A stretch of DNA of 64,000 nt from Erwinia aphidicola (GCF_024169515.1 NZ_JAMKCQ010000001.1:4278001-4342000), one strand, 5' to 3'. Shown: positions 27,592 through 37,653, counted from the first letter of the stretch. The notes: generated from the sequence alone by a model not told the origin. Numbers and translations: made by a program.

Positions 27592-28449
27592 ATGAAACTG
27601 AGTTCACTGAAATACTTTTCAACCCTGATTTTTTTCACTGCTGCGATCGCGGCGGGCTGGTGGATGTGGAACTACTACATGCAGTCGCCGTGGACGCGCG
27701 ATGGCAAGGTGCGTGCTGAACTGGTGAGCATCACGCCGCAGGTTTCCGGACGAATTGAGAAGCTGGACGTTGAGGACAACCAGTTTGTTCACAAAGGGGA
27801 GCGGCTGTTCACGCTGGATGATGAACCTTTCCGGATTGCCGTGCTCAATGCAGAGGCAAAGCTGGCGCAGGCGCAGTCTGACCTCGTCAAAGCAGAGCAT
27901 GAAGCCCGCCGCCGCCAGAACCTGCCGCGTAATGTGATTTCCGCAGAAGATCTCGATGCGGCCAACCTGCAGGCAAAATCGATGAGTTCAGCCGCGAAAG
28001 CTGCGCAGGCGGAGCTGGATCAGGCTAAGTGGAATCTGTCACAAACGGTGGTTTATGCGCCCACCGATGGCTGGATTAATAATCTGGCTACGCGTATCGG
28101 CGATTACGCCACCACCGGAACGCCCCTGTTTGTGCTGGTCGATAGCCACTCTTTCTATGTTGTCGGCTATTTTGAAGAGACCAAGCTGCGCCACATCAAA
28201 CCCGGTGCGCAGGCCAATATCCGTCTCTACAGCGACGACCGTCAACTCGCAGGAACCGTGCAAAGTATTGGCCGGGCTATCTACGATCAAAGCGTAGAAA
28301 CTGACAGCGGGCTGACGCCGGATATCAAACCGAATGTTCCCTGGGTCAGGCTGGCACAGCGTGTTCCCGTGCGAATAAAGCTTGCGAACGTCCCTCCGGA
28401 CGCATCGCTGGTTGCCGGAACAACCTGTACCATTTCGATCCAGCACTGA
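27592..28449 (+). CDS. ydhJ: YdhJ, HlyD/AaeA-family periplasmic adaptor
   Basis: The 285-residue membrane fusion protein has one N-terminal anchor ([21 protein letters not shown]). Next come biotinyl-lipoyl half-motifs ([20 protein letters not shown] and [20 protein letters not shown]) around a coiled-coil hairpin rich in A, Q and K, then a beta-barrel domain. It would link the YdhK pump to an outer-membrane channel. It sits between ydhI and ydhK, with ydhK beginning seven bases after its stop. Confidence 0.93.
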   Translation: MKLSSLKYFSTLIFFTAAIAAGWWMWNYYMQSPWTRDGKVRAELVSITPQVSGRIEKLDVEDNQFVHKGERLFTLDDEPFRIAVLNAEAKLAQAQSDLVKAEHEARRRQNLPRNVISAEDLDAANLQAKSMSSAAKAAQAELDQAKWNLSQTVVYAPTDGWINNLATRIGDYATTGTPLFVLVDSHSFYVVGYFEETKLRHIKPGAQANIRLYSDDRQLAGTVQSIGRAIYDQSVETDSGLTPDIKPNVPWVRLAQRVPVRIKLANVPPDASLVAGTTCTISIQH

Positions 28450-28456
28450 GGCCCTG

Positions 28457-30448
28457 ATGAATTTTAGCTGGCTGGAATGGCAGCAACTTCCGTGGATCAA
28501 AGCCACGAGTGGCCAATGGCGCTATGCCCTGCGCAACGCGATTGCCATGTGTCTGGCGCTCAGCATCGCTTACGGGTTACAGCTGGATGAACCCTACTGG
28601 GCAATGACCTCCGCTGCCGTAGTCAGTTTCCCTACCCTGGGCGGCGTAATCAGTAAAAGCCTGGGCCGTATTGTCGGCAGCATGCTAGGGGCCGCTGCCG
28701 CGCTGATTATTGCCGGGCATACCCTGAACGACCCATGGCTTTTTGCTGTGGCCATTGCCGGCTGGCTGGCGCTCTGCACCTGGGTGTCGAATCATTATCA
28801 AAATAACGTCGCTTATGCCTTTTCTTTGGCGGGGTATACTGCAGCAATTATCGCGTTTACCAGCGTCAACGTGGTTGAGATCGATGATATCTGGACTATC
28901 GCTCAGGCGCGCGTCTGCGAGGTTATCTCCGGGATCCTCTGCGGCGGCCTGATGATGATGATATTGCCCAGCACCTCAGATGGTGATGCCCTGATTCGCT
29001 CGCTGAAAGAGATGCACGGCAAGCTGCTGGATCACGCTACCCTGCTGTTGCAGCGTGAAAGCACCGACAATATCCGCCAAGCCCATGAGAACGTTATCGG
29101 CCAGATCCTGACGATGAACCTGTTACGTATTCAGGCATTCTGGAGCCATTATCGTTTTCGGCGGCAAAACAATGTACTCAACTATATCCTCCACCAGCAG
29201 CTGCGCCTGACCAGCGTCATCTCCAGCCTGCGGCGAATGCTGCTACTGTGGGAAAATCCGCCCGAGGTACTGTTTAGCGCTATGCATCAGATGCTGGCCG
29301 AGTTAGCCCGCGGGGATGCTGACAAATACCGGCTGGCACAAATTCTGCGCTCTGCGGCTCCGCAGGACCGCACGGATTATCGGCATCGTGCTTTCTGGAA
29401 TCGTTTACGCTATTTCTGCTGGCTGTATCTGAATATCTCGCGCTGGTTACGACAGTTTGAACGCGCAGATAGCCAGGCCTGGCTTTCGCCTCCCCCCTCA
29501 CCGCCACTGGCGCGCCAGGCCGATGGCGCCGAAGCGGGGTGGAATGCCTTACGCACTTTCTGCGTTATTTTACTGGGATGTAGTTTTTCTATCGCCACTC
29601 AGTGGGAGTCGGGACCGTCAGCCCTGACGCTGGCAGCCATTAGCTGCGTGCTTTACTCATCATCCCCTTCCCCTACCAGCAGCGTTTCGCTGTTGTTAAA
29701 AACCCTTGGCCTGCTGTCGATATTCAGCTTTGTCATGAAGTTTGGCCTGATGGTGCAGGTTAACGTTCTGTGGCAATTCCTTATTGTGCTATTTCCACTG
29801 CTGCTAACTTTACAACTGTTCAAACTTCAGCAAAAAAAACGGGCGGCACTCTGGGGTCAGCTGATCGTCTTTATGGGATCTTTTCTCGCCGTAACTAATC
29901 CACCCACCTATGATTATCAAAGCTTTATCAATGATAACCTGGCCAAAGTCTGCGGCGTGATGCTGGTTTGGATAGCCTTTCATATTCTCCGTCCCAGCTC
30001 GGACAAACGCCGCAGTCGGCGCCACATCCGATCGCTACGCCGGGAGTTCGTTGACCAGTTAGGCAGGCACCCACGGCTCAATCAGGACAGTTTTGAGTCA
30101 CTGATCTACCACCGCATTGACCAGCTCAATAACAGCCGTGACGATCAGGCCCGTTTGTGGCTGTTGCGCTGGGGAGTGGTACTACTGAACTGTTCGCATA
30201 TCGCCTGGCAGCTGCGCGAATGGCGCCCTCGAACGCCTGAACTGGCGCAAATCCGCGATGCGGTTCTGAAGGATCTGCAAACCATCATCAGCGAGCGCGG
30301 TGTTCATCACGTTTCACTCAATGACACGCTCAACACGCTGCAGCAGCGCATTGATATGTTAAGCCGTGCTCAGGAAGAACAGGAAACGGAACTGGCGGGC
30401 ATTATCTGGCGCTTACTCTGTTCGTTGTCACAGCTCAGACAGGGCTAA
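28457..30448 (+). CDS. ydhK: YdhK, FUSC/AaeB-family efflux transporter
   Basis: ATG 28457 ([50 protein letters not shown]) starts a 663-residue protein, near E. coli YdhK (670). Two six-helix membrane modules (about 25-165 and 360-500) are each followed by a cytoplasmic helical domain, the layout of the aromatic acid exporter family. The [20 protein letters not shown] motif of the first module is characteristic. Substrate is not established. The frame open upstream (from 28382) overlaps ydhJ and is not used. Confidence 0.92.
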   Translation: MNFSWLEWQQLPWIKATSGQWRYALRNAIAMCLALSIAYGLQLDEPYWAMTSAAVVSFPTLGGVISKSLGRIVGSMLGAAAALIIAGHTLNDPWLFAVAIAGWLALCTWVSNHYQNNVAYAFSLAGYTAAIIAFTSVNVVEIDDIWTIAQARVCEVISGILCGGLMMMILPSTSDGDALIRSLKEMHGKLLDHATLLLQRESTDNIRQAHENVIGQILTMNLLRIQAFWSHYRFRRQNNVLNYILHQQLRLTSVISSLRRMLLLWENPPEVLFSAMHQMLAELARGDADKYRLAQILRSAAPQDRTDYRHRAFWNRLRYFCWLYLNISRWLRQFERADSQAWLSPPPSPPLARQADGAEAGWNALRTFCVILLGCSFSIATQWESGPSALTLAAISCVLYSSSPSPTSSVSLLLKTLGLLSIFSFVMKFGLMVQVNVLWQFLIVLFPLLLTLQLFKLQQKKRAALWGQLIVFMGSFLAVTNPPTYDYQSFINDNLAKVCGVMLVWIAFHILRPSSDKRRSRRHIRSLRREFVDQLGRHPRLNQDSFESLIYHRIDQLNNSRDDQARLWLLRWGVVLLNCSHIAWQLREWRPRTPELAQIRDAVLKDLQTIISERGVHHVSLNDTLNTLQQRIDMLSRAQEEQETELAGIIWRLLCSLSQLRQG

Positions 30449-30579
30449 ACCCAGTTTTTGCGCAGTCGCTCTGAAAATTAATAACAGGCGGTATTATTTT
30501 TACGCAGACAGGTTTAATCTCCTCGCCAGTGAGCATAAAATAGCCGACGGAGAACGACACCGTGTTCAGGGAGGATGAG

Positions 30580-31203
30580 ATGCATACTGGGATGAAAAAC
30601 AGACACTCGCACGATGATTTAACGGTTATCAGGCTTTCACAGCAAGAAATGCAGCGATCTCAACAGGTGATGGCGTCATCTCTTCATGAGCTGAAACAGG
30701 CGCAGCAGGCCTCTGATTTATCGCTGCAGGACGTGAAGCAAACGCAACAGGCGATGGCATCATCACTGCACGAGCTGAAACAGGCGCAGCAGGTGATGGC
30801 GTCATCACTGCACGAACTGAAACAGGCGCAGCAGGCGACTGATTTTTCGGTGCAGGAGCTGAAAATCTCATTTCAGAAGATGGATGTTTCACAGCAGGAA
30901 ATGAAGCAGTCGCAGCAGGAAATGAAACTCGATATTCGCGCGCTGCAGCAGGGCCAGTTGGGGCTGGTGAAAGACATTTCGGGGCTGGCTAAACGCCAGG
31001 AGCTGGAAGAACTGCGTGCGGAAACTCAGGAAGAGTTTCGCCTGGTGCGTTGTGAAATGCGCAGTATGCGCACCGAACTTAAAGCAGAAATCGGCATCCT
31101 AAGAAACGATGCGCGTGCCGATTTCAGGCTGCTGTTCGGAGGGTTAATTACCCTCGCCATTGGCATGACAGGGCTGCTGGCGAAGGCATTTCACTGGATA
31201 TAA
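30580..31203 (+). CDS. Uncharacterised coiled-coil protein with 14-residue repeats and a C-terminal membrane anchor
   Basis: I do not recognise a named family. ATG 30580 has GGGAGG five bases upstream; the product is 207 residues. From about residue 26 to 120 it is built of 14-residue (two-heptad) repeats of the form QQxMASSLHELKQA, three of them nearly identical in DNA as well, followed by more divergent copies. A charged coiled coil (ELEELRAETQEEFRLVRCEMRSM) leads to a single C-terminal helix (LLFGGLITLAIGMTGLLAKAF). The layout resembles DUF1640-like tail-anchored coiled coils. It occupies the place of sodC between ydhK and ydhF in E. coli. Nothing links it to its neighbours. Confidence 0.8.
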   Translation: MHTGMKNRHSHDDLTVIRLSQQEMQRSQQVMASSLHELKQAQQASDLSLQDVKQTQQAMASSLHELKQAQQVMASSLHELKQAQQATDFSVQELKISFQKMDVSQQEMKQSQQEMKLDIRALQQGQLGLVKDISGLAKRQELEELRAETQEEFRLVRCEMRSMRTELKAEIGILRNDARADFRLLFGGLITLAIGMTGLLAKAFHWI

Positions 31204-31207
31204 GAGT

Positions 31208-32104
31208 TTAAGGTACGTCGTATCCCAGTGCAGCTTTACGGATGCGGAACCACTGCTGGCGGTTCAGCGTTATCTGTGCTGAAGCAGCTGAACTGCGCAC
31301 GCGCTCAATTTTCCCACTGCCGATAATCGGTAATGGTTGCGAAGGAAGTTGCAGTATCCACGCATAGATCAGCTGCTCGATCGTTTCGGCCCCGGTTTCC
31401 TGCTGAATGAGCTTGAGCTCATCGCGCAACGGCTGATATTCCGCGCCGGTAAACATTTTACCCCCCGCCAGACACGACCACGCCATTGGCTTAATGCGCA
31501 GCTGCTGGCACTGGTCGAGCGTACCATCCAACAGCAGAGGCTGATAAACCGGAGAAATCTCCACCTGATTGGTGACCAGCGTAAACGGCAGTCGCGACTG
31601 CAGCAGGGAAAACTGCGCGGGAGTAAAGTTGGAGACGCCAAAGTGCTTAACCTTGCCGCTTTGATGCAACTGCAGGAAGGCACTGGCCACCTCGTCCGCA
31701 TCCATCAGCGGATCGGGGCGGTGGATCAACAGCAGATCGAGATAATCAGTATTAAAGTGACGCAGGGAGTTTTCGGCGCTCTGAATAATATGCGCAGCAT
31801 CGGTGATATAGTGGCCAAGCTTGTGGTCAGGATTGGCCGTAGTGGCAATACCGCATTTGGTCACCAGCTCCAGACGCTCGCGCAGCTGCGGCTGCAAACG
31901 TAGCGCTTTACCGAATTCAGCTTCACATAGATAGCCCCCATAGATATCGGCATGATCGACAGTGGTAATGCCGCACTCGAGGTGCTGTTCAATAAAACTG
32001 ACCAGCTGCTGCGAGTTCATTTCCCACTCCATCAGCCGCCAGTAGCCCATCACCATGCGGGAAAAAACCGGGCCCTGTGGGGCGATCTGCACGCGTTGTA
32101 ACAT
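31208..32104 (-). CDS. ydhF: YdhF aldo/keto reductase family oxidoreductase
   Basis: The 298-residue TIM-barrel protein opens MLQRVQIAPQGPVFSRMVMGYWRL as in E. coli YdhF. The catalytic tetrad is visible: Asp and Tyr in TTVDHADIYGGY, Lys in ELVTKCGI, and His in LLLIHRPD. The LRHFNTDYLDLLLIHRPDPLMD stretch is the family signature. It is predicted to use NADPH; the physiological substrate is unknown. It is transcribed convergently with the coiled-coil gene, which ends four bases away. Confidence 0.95.
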   Translation of the reverse strand: MLQRVQIAPQGPVFSRMVMGYWRLMEWEMNSQQLVSFIEQHLECGITTVDHADIYGGYLCEAEFGKALRLQPQLRERLELVTKCGIATTANPDHKLGHYITDAAHIIQSAENSLRHFNTDYLDLLLIHRPDPLMDADEVASAFLQLHQSGKVKHFGVSNFTPAQFSLLQSRLPFTLVTNQVEISPVYQPLLLDGTLDQCQQLRIKPMAWSCLAGGKMFTGAEYQPLRDELKLIQQETGAETIEQLIYAWILQLPSQPLPIIGSGKIERVRSSAASAQITLNRQQWFRIRKAALGYDVP

Positions 32105-32186
32105 CTGTACTCTCCATTAGCGAAATGACTGCACGCATGATACACCATCACTCCGCACCGGAAGCAGGTTGCCGTCAAACTTACCG

Positions 32187-32426
32187 TTAAAACAGCGTTG
32201 GCTGTTCCGGTTCGTCAGGGGCAGCCGCCGCGCCCGCCCTTTGCAGCCGCAGGTAGCGCTGGCGACACAGGCGTAGTACCTCGCGCTTCTGCGCATCACT
32301 GAATTTCATCCAGTTAAACCGCTCGTCGCGACTGCGCAGACAGCCCCGGCAGTATCCGCGAACGTCCGCCTGGCAGATCCCGCGACAGGGACTGGGTACC
32401 GGGAAAAACTCAAGTTGTTCAGCCAC
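32187..32426 (-). CDS. ydhL: YdhL, DUF1289 small cysteine-rich protein
   Basis: The 79-residue product matches the DUF1289 family: SPCRGICQADVRGYCRGCLRSRDE contains four cysteines in a C-x3-C-x7-C-x2-C arrangement that may bind a metal, followed by W-M-x-F-S-D-A-Q-K-R. Length equals E. coli YdhL. Function unknown. It lies upstream of ydhF on the same strand, 82 bases apart, as in E. coli. Confidence 0.9.
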   Translation of the reverse strand: MAEQLEFFPVPSPCRGICQADVRGYCRGCLRSRDERFNWMKFSDAQKREVLRLCRQRYLRLQRAGAAAAPDEPEQPTLF

Positions 32427-32468
32427 CCTAACTCCTGATTGCTCTACCTGATATTTATTGAAGACGGC

Positions 32469-33383
32469 TCAGACGATGTCTGCAAGCGTGACGCGGTGGT
32501 TTTTACTGAAATAATCGCGCAATGCCCGTATTGCCTGGCGGCTTTTTTCCGGTAAAATCCGTTCGAGCGTCAGCGCCGTTAATTTTAGCGGCGCCGCACG
32601 CCACTCCGGTAGCAGCAGCATAAGCTGACCGCTGCGCAGCTCTTCCTGAATTTCCTGCAGGGGCTGAAGCGATAGCCCCATTCCCGCCACGGTAAAAGCG
32701 CGCATCACGTGCATACTGTCGCTAACCACCTGCCCTTCGGCAAGGCGCAGGGTCAGCTCGCCCTGACGCGGATGATGGAAGTCGATGTGGCGATGGGAGC
32801 TGTGGCCGTGGATCCAGCGATGCGCTGACAGTGCCTGCGGCGTCTCCGGTACGCCATAGCGGGTAAGGTAAGCCGGTGCCGCACAGATCACCATTGGCCA
32901 CTCAGCCAGCGGGTGAGCAATGATGTTGGCATCGCTCAACTGGCGGCTAAAACGCAGCGCAATATCAATGCGGTGTTCAATCATATCCAGCACGTTATCG
33001 GTGGCGATAATGCGCAGGCGAAGGCCGGGATGCTGTTGCAGTAACGGCGACAGCGCGCTGCACAGTGGCTGGCCACCGATCCCCGGCGTAGAACTGATGC
33101 GCAGCTCCCCGCTCAACGTATCGCGCAGCTCAGCCAGCCTTTGCTCCGCCTCTTGGGCATTTTTAAGCATCGCTTCACAGCCCGGATAAAATGCCGCACC
33201 GGCCTCGGATAGCGTCAGTTTACGGGTCGAACGGTGCAGCAACGGCACGCCGACCGCCTGCTCAAGCGCGCGCAAATGCTGACTGACTGCCGAGGGAGAC
33301 ATAGCCAGGCTGCGTGCCGCCGCCGCCAGAGAACCTTCCCTGACCACGGTCGCAAACACCGCCATACGATTGAGTTTTTCCAT
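32469..33383 (-). CDS. LysR-family regulator divergent from an NAD(P)-binding reductase
   Basis: The 304-residue protein has the LysR DNA-binding domain (NRMAVFATVVREGSLAAAARSLAMSPSAVSQHLRALEQ) and a co-inducer domain with RISSTPGIGGQPL. It belongs to the CrgA/DmlR-like subgroup by appearance. It faces the short-chain reductase gene across about 100 bases and probably controls it. No such pair occurs at this place in E. coli K-12 as I recall (ydhL-nemR), so this is a lineage-specific insertion. Confidence 0.88.
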   Translation of the reverse strand: MEKLNRMAVFATVVREGSLAAAARSLAMSPSAVSQHLRALEQAVGVPLLHRSTRKLTLSEAGAAFYPGCEAMLKNAQEAEQRLAELRDTLSGELRISSTPGIGGQPLCSALSPLLQQHPGLRLRIIATDNVLDMIEHRIDIALRFSRQLSDANIIAHPLAEWPMVICAAPAYLTRYGVPETPQALSAHRWIHGHSSHRHIDFHHPRQGELTLRLAEGQVVSDSMHVMRAFTVAGMGLSLQPLQEIQEELRSGQLMLLLPEWRAAPLKLTALTLERILPEKSRQAIRALRDYFSKNHRVTLADIV

Positions 33384-33484
33384 GATTCGTAAGTATTACT
33401 TCATTATAAAAGCATAAATATGCCACTTATCGCCCTGCTTGTTAAGCTGTAGAGTGCAATACACACTTACAGAGGAGTATTGCT

Positions 33485-34129
33485 ATGAAAATGACCATCA
33501 TTGGCGCAAGCGGTTTTGTCGGGCCGGACATCGTTAAAGAAGCACTGGCACGCGGCCACCAGGTGGTCGCCGTTTCCCGCTCCGGCAAAAATTTGCCTGT
33601 GGATAGCCATCTGACTCAGGCACTGGGTGATATCCACGACAGCGAGTGGTTAAGCGGCGTACTTAACGGTCAGGATGCAGTTATCAGCGCCTATAATCCC
33701 GGCTGGGCAGAGAGCGACCTGTTTGAAAAATTCACGCGCGGCAGCAATCAGATTCTGACAGCGGTGAAAAGCAGCGGCGTGCAGCGTCTGCTGGTGGTTG
33801 GCGGTGCGGGCAGTCTTGAGGTGGCTCCGGGTGTTGAACTGGTCGATACTGAGGCATTCCCGGCGAATATCAAACCCGCTTCGCTGGGAGCGCGGGCATT
33901 GCGTAATCAGCTTCAGGCAGAAGAGGACCAGCTGGACTGGACCTATCTCTCACCGGCTGCCTTTCTTGAACCCGGTCCGCGCACCGCACAATTCCGGGTT
34001 GGCCACACCTCGTTATTGATGAATGGCGATAAGCCCGCCTCAATCAGCGTCGCCGACCTGGCGGTGGCGATCCTTGATGAGATCGAAAAGCCACAGCATA
34101 TCCGCCAGCAATTTACCGTTGCTTACTAA
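33485..34129 (+). CDS. NAD(P)H-binding reductase, NmrA/YwnB-like atypical SDR
   Basis: The 214-residue protein opens with the Rossmann motif MKMTIIGASGFVGPDIVKEAL (GxSGFxG). It contains the atypical-SDR segments RLLVVGGAGSLEVAPG and LDWTYLSPAAFLEPGPRTAQFRVG, typical of NADH-flavin-reductase-like proteins. AGAGGAG precedes the ATG. Substrate unknown; members often respond to electrophiles or oxidants under a divergent LysR or HxlR regulator, which fits the neighbouring LysR gene. Confidence 0.88.
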   Translation: MKMTIIGASGFVGPDIVKEALARGHQVVAVSRSGKNLPVDSHLTQALGDIHDSEWLSGVLNGQDAVISAYNPGWAESDLFEKFTRGSNQILTAVKSSGVQRLLVVGGAGSLEVAPGVELVDTEAFPANIKPASLGARALRNQLQAEEDQLDWTYLSPAAFLEPGPRTAQFRVGHTSLLMNGDKPASISVADLAVAILDEIEKPQHIRQQFTVAY

Positions 34130-34174
34130 TTTACGAAGCCCACTACGGTGGGCTAATCACATGGTTGTAAAAAG

Positions 34175-34191
34175 GTTAAGGTTTAACTAAG
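34175..34191 (+). promoter_or_regulatory. PmrA (BasR) box upstream of eptA
   Basis: GTTAAG-N5-ACTAAG repeats an approximate CTTAAG half-site with 11-base periodicity, the arrangement of PmrA sites. It ends 11-14 bases before a -10-like TATGAT/GATAAT at 34202-34210, so it takes the place of the -35. eptA (pmrC) is the classical PmrA target. Confidence 0.6.
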
Positions 34192-34237
34192 GTTTTCTGG
34201 CTATGATAATCTAAGATTATTCTGCATTTGGAATGCC

Positions 34238-35878
34238 ATGAAACCCTTGTTCGCTAAGTTACGTTGTAACGAAATAACGTTTAACCTTACCGCTGCACTT
34301 TTCTTTACCCTGGTTTTAAACAGCGTCTTTATTTTCCGGGCCTGGGAAACCATCCCTTACCTCCATTTTCGTGACTACCTGTTTGCCGCCTCTATCCCAC
34401 TGGTGCTGTTCTGCGCGTTCACCCTGATTTTTAGCGTGCTGGCTTTACCGTGGCTGCGTAAACCGCTACTGGCTGTGCTGATTCTGGCGGGCGCAGCGGC
34501 CAACTATTTTATCTACAGTTTCGGTACCGTGATCGATACCAATATGATCCAGAACGTATTTGAAACGGATGTGCAGGAAGCGACCGCACTGTTCAACCTG
34601 CGCTATCTGGTGTGGATGCTGCTGCTTGGCGCTTTACCTGTTGCCCTGCTCTGCCTGACAAAAATTGAGAACAATCGTCCGTGGTGGATGGCCATTGCAT
34701 GGCGCGCCGTAACCTCTCTTGCTGCCGTGGTGCTAATACTGTTGGCCGCGGCGCTCTTCTATAAAGACTACGCCTCAATGATCCGCAATAACAAAGGGCT
34801 GGTAAAAATGGTCACCCCGGCGAATGTGGTCAGCGGCATCGGCCACTATGTGGATAATCGCTGGTTTGCTGGCGACCAGACGCTGGTCAAAATTGGCGAA
34901 GATGCCAAAAAAGGTCCGGTTATTCTCGGGGCAAAGAAAAAGACCCTGGTTATCTTCGTGCTGGGTGAAACTGCGCGGGCAGAAAACTTCTCACTTGGCG
35001 GCTATGCCCGCGAGACGAATCCAAAACTCAAGCGTGATAATGTCATCTATTATCAGCATGCCACCTCGTGCGGCACGGAAACTGCCATCTCCGTACCCTG
35101 CATGTTTTCTAATATGCCGCGTGAAAATTATGATGCCAGCCTCGCGCGCCATCAGGAAGGCCTGCTCGATGTGATGGCCCATGCGGGCGTTACCGTAATG
35201 TGGCGTGAAAATGATGGCGGCTGCAAAGGCGCCTGCAATCGCGTACCGCATACCGATATGACCAAATGGAACGTCACCGCACTGTGTAAAAGCGATTACT
35301 GCCTTGATGATGTTCTGCTGCACCGACTGAATAACTACATTGACAGCGTGAAGGATGACGCAGTCATTGTCCTGCATCAGATGGGCAGCCACGGCCCGGC
35401 GTACTATCTGCGTTATCCCGCTGAAATGCGCCAGTTCACGCCAACCTGCGACAGCAATCAGATTCAGGATTGCGATCATCAGGCACTGGTCAACACCTAT
35501 GACAACTCGATCCTCTATACCGACTCGATGCTGGACAGCACCATTAGCCTGCTAAAGTCATACAGCGCTAAATTCAACGTGGCGATGGTCTATCTTTCCG
35601 ATCACGGTGAATCACTTGGCGAGCGTGGCATGTATCTGCACGGCGCGCCGTATCTCTTTGCGCCCAGTCAGCAAACGCATATTCCCTTGCTGCTGTGGAT
35701 GTCGCCGGACTATGCCAGCACGTTTGGCATTAATCAGCAGTGTCTGCAACAGCAGGCTGAGCAGGATGATGTCTCGCAGGACAATATTTTTCATACCCTG
35801 CTGGGGATGCTTAACGTAGAAACTAAAGAGTATCAGCCGAAGCTGGACATGATCCGTTCGTGCCGGCAAGGGGCATAA
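34238..35878 (+). CDS. eptA: EptA (PmrC) lipid A phosphoethanolamine transferase
   Basis: The 546-residue protein has five N-terminal membrane helices (to about residue 175) and a periplasmic alkaline-phosphatase-fold domain. The nucleophile is Thr282 within CGTETAISVPCMFS, flanked by cysteines 278 and 288 that form the family disulfide. Metal ligands are visible in LGETARAENF and YLSDHGESLGE, and HQMGSHGPAYYLRYP is conserved. It adds phosphoethanolamine to lipid A phosphates and lowers affinity for cationic peptides. Here it is monocistronic, not in a pmrCAB operon, and carries a PmrA-like box. Confidence 0.95.
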   Translation: MKPLFAKLRCNEITFNLTAALFFTLVLNSVFIFRAWETIPYLHFRDYLFAASIPLVLFCAFTLIFSVLALPWLRKPLLAVLILAGAAANYFIYSFGTVIDTNMIQNVFETDVQEATALFNLRYLVWMLLLGALPVALLCLTKIENNRPWWMAIAWRAVTSLAAVVLILLAAALFYKDYASMIRNNKGLVKMVTPANVVSGIGHYVDNRWFAGDQTLVKIGEDAKKGPVILGAKKKTLVIFVLGETARAENFSLGGYARETNPKLKRDNVIYYQHATSCGTETAISVPCMFSNMPRENYDASLARHQEGLLDVMAHAGVTVMWRENDGGCKGACNRVPHTDMTKWNVTALCKSDYCLDDVLLHRLNNYIDSVKDDAVIVLHQMGSHGPAYYLRYPAEMRQFTPTCDSNQIQDCDHQALVNTYDNSILYTDSMLDSTISLLKSYSAKFNVAMVYLSDHGESLGERGMYLHGAPYLFAPSQQTHIPLLLWMSPDYASTFGINQQCLQQQAEQDDVSQDNIFHTLLGMLNVETKEYQPKLDMIRSCRQGA

Positions 35879-35890
35879 AGGGTTGAATGC

Positions 35891-35902
35891 GACCGTTCGG
35901 TC
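35891..35902. promoter_or_regulatory. NemR operator candidate upstream of nemR
   Basis: GACCGTTCGGTC is an inverted repeat (GACCG/CGGTC) 15 bases before the nemR start, extended on the right by TAG. It resembles the TAGACC...GGTCTA NemR site of E. coli. Confidence 0.65.
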
Positions 35903-35917
35903 TAGTACCCTGCTGCG

Positions 35918-36508
35918 ATGAATAAAACGACCCGCTTTGACACAAGAGAGCATCTGCTCAATACCGGCGAACAGCTCTGCCTGCAGTGCGGCTTCAACGG
36001 CATGGGCCTGATCGCGCTGCTGAAACAGGCAGAAGTGCCTAAAGGGTCGTTCTATCACTATTTTCCTTCTAAGGAAGCGTTCGGCGTGGCGATGCTTGAG
36101 CGTTACTTCGCCCGCTATCATCAGCGCCTGTCTGACTATCTCGATGATCATCAGATAAGCTATCGTCAGCGCGTACTGGATTACTATCAGCAGTCGCTTT
36201 CGTTCTGCCAGGAGAGCAGCTTCGCCGGGTGCCTGTCGGTTAAGCTGTCGGCCGAAGTCTGCGATCTCTCTGAAGCGATGCGCAGCGCGCTGCATGCCGG
36301 ATCTGAAGCATTGATGGCCACGCTGGTCAAGGCGCTGATGAAAGCGCAGCAGCAGGGTACGCTGTCAGCCGAAATCAACTGCTCCCAGTGCGCAGTAACG
36401 TTATACACTTTGTGGCTGGGAGCCAGCCTGCAAAGTAAAATCTGCCGTGACAATGCGCCGTTGCTCAACGCATGGCAGGAAATGACACGCATTCTACGCG
36501 AAGCGTAA
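35918..36508 (+). CDS. nemR: NemR electrophile/hypochlorite-responsive TetR repressor
   Basis: The 196-residue TetR protein shares long stretches with E. coli NemR: FDTREHLLNTGEQLCLQ, AEVPKGSFYHYFPSKEAFGVAMLERYF, CLSVKLSAEVCDLSEAMRSA and LYTLWLGASLQ. Cysteines in CLSVKLSAEVC (corresponding to Cys106 and Cys116) are conserved redox sensors for hypochlorite, quinones and methylglyoxal. It represses itself, nemA and gloA. The nemRA-gloA arrangement is intact. Confidence 0.95.
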   Translation: MNKTTRFDTREHLLNTGEQLCLQCGFNGMGLIALLKQAEVPKGSFYHYFPSKEAFGVAMLERYFARYHQRLSDYLDDHQISYRQRVLDYYQQSLSFCQESSFAGCLSVKLSAEVCDLSEAMRSALHAGSEALMATLVKALMKAQQQGTLSAEINCSQCAVTLYTLWLGASLQSKICRDNAPLLNAWQEMTRILREA

Positions 36509-36524
36509 AAAAAACCACCTTTTC

Positions 36525-36539
36525 TAGTCGACCGGTCTA
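36525..36539. promoter_or_regulatory. Second NemR-like inverted repeat before nemA
   Basis: TAGTCGACCGGTCTA contains the palindromic core ACCGGT and imperfect flanking TAG/CTA. It lies 14 bases before nemA and repeats the operator theme upstream of nemR, suggesting separate control of nemA. Confidence 0.4.
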
Positions 36540-36552
36540 CCAGGAGTAAGTT

Positions 36553-37653
36553 ATGGAACTGAAAAAACTGTTCACCCCTCTCAAAACCGGCGCAATCACC
36601 GTGCCGAACCGCATTTTTATGGCACCGCTGACGCGTCTGCGCAGTATTGAACCCGGTGATATCCCGACTCCGCTGATGGGCGAATATTACCGTCAGCGCG
36701 CCAGCGCAGGATTAATTATTACCGAAGCCACACAGATCAGTGCGCAGGCGAAAGGCTATGCCGGTGCGCCAGGCTTACATTCGGCTGAACAGATCGGCAT
36801 GTGGAAAGCCATCAATGAAGGTATTCATCAGGATGGCGGTCACAGTGCCGTTCAGCTGTGGCACACCGGACGTATCTCGCACACCAGCGTGCAGCCTGAG
36901 GGCGCGGCGCCGGTATCGGCTTCCGCCATTAATGCTGAAACGCGCACTTCACTGCGTGATGACGCGGGTAACGCCGTGCGCGAAGCCACCTCGACGCCAC
37001 GCGCCCTGACAACCGAAGAAGTGGCCGGTGTGGTCAATGATTTCCGTCAGGCAGTCAGCAACGCTCGCGAAGCCGATTTTGACCTGGTGGAGCTGCACAG
37101 CGCTCACGGTTACCTGATCCATCAGTTCCTGTCCCCTGCCTCAAACCAGCGTGACGACCAGTACGGCGGCAGTATCGAAAATCGCACGCGTTTCGCGCTG
37201 GAAGTGGTTGATGCCGCGATCGCCGCCTGGAGCGCAGACCGCATCGCTATCCGTATTTCACCTCTGGGCCCGTTTAATGGCCTGGACAATGGTGAAGATC
37301 AGGAAGAAGCCGCACTGTATTACATTGCTGAGCTGGCAAAACGCCAACTTGCCTATCTGCATATTTCTGAACCAGACTGGGCGGGCGGGAAACCATACAG
37401 CGAGAGCTTCCGTAAGGCTATCCGTGCCGTTTACCCTGGCGTGATTGTCGGAGCCGGTGGTTACACCGCAGAAAAAGCGGAAACGCTGATTGAACAGGGC
37501 CTGATCGACGCCGTTGCTTTTGGCCGCAGCTACATTGCCAACCCGGACCTGGTCGAGCGCCTGAAAAAGAACGCTGAACTGAATGAACCACAGCCGGAAA
37601 CCTTCTACGGTGGCGGCGCAAAAGGCTATACCGATTACCCGGTTCTGGGCTAA
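36553..37653 (+). CDS. nemA: NemA N-ethylmaleimide reductase (Old Yellow Enzyme)
   Basis: The 366-residue flavin TIM-barrel reduces activated alkenes, nitro compounds and other electrophiles with NAD(P)H. Signature regions are [66 protein letters not shown] and [36 protein letters not shown]. Length matches E. coli NemA (365). AGGAG precedes the ATG. It follows nemR by 44 bases and precedes gloA. Confidence 0.97.
   Translation: MELKKLFTPLKTGAITVPNRIFMAPLTRLRSIEPGDIPTPLMGEYYRQRASAGLIITEATQISAQAKGYAGAPGLHSAEQIGMWKAINEGIHQDGGHSAVQLWHTGRISHTSVQPEGAAPVSASAINAETRTSLRDDAGNAVREATSTPRALTTEEVAGVVNDFRQAVSNAREADFDLVELHSAHGYLIHQFLSPASNQRDDQYGGSIENRTRFALEVVDAAIAAWSADRIAIRISPLGPFNGLDNGEDQEEAALYYIAELAKRQLAYLHISEPDWAGGKPYSESFRKAIRAVYPGVIVGAGGYTAEKAETLIEQGLIDAVAFGRSYIANPDLVERLKKNAELNEPQPETFYGGGAKGYTDYPVLG

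Noticed and set aside
30660..30860. Tandem repeats considered as a CRISPR array
   Set aside because: The 42-base units are contiguous, in frame and coding, without unique spacers.
30629..30892. Minus-strand frame over the coiled-coil repeat
   Set aside because: It simply mirrors the DNA repeats of the plus-strand gene (S/A/P repeats) and has no start signal.
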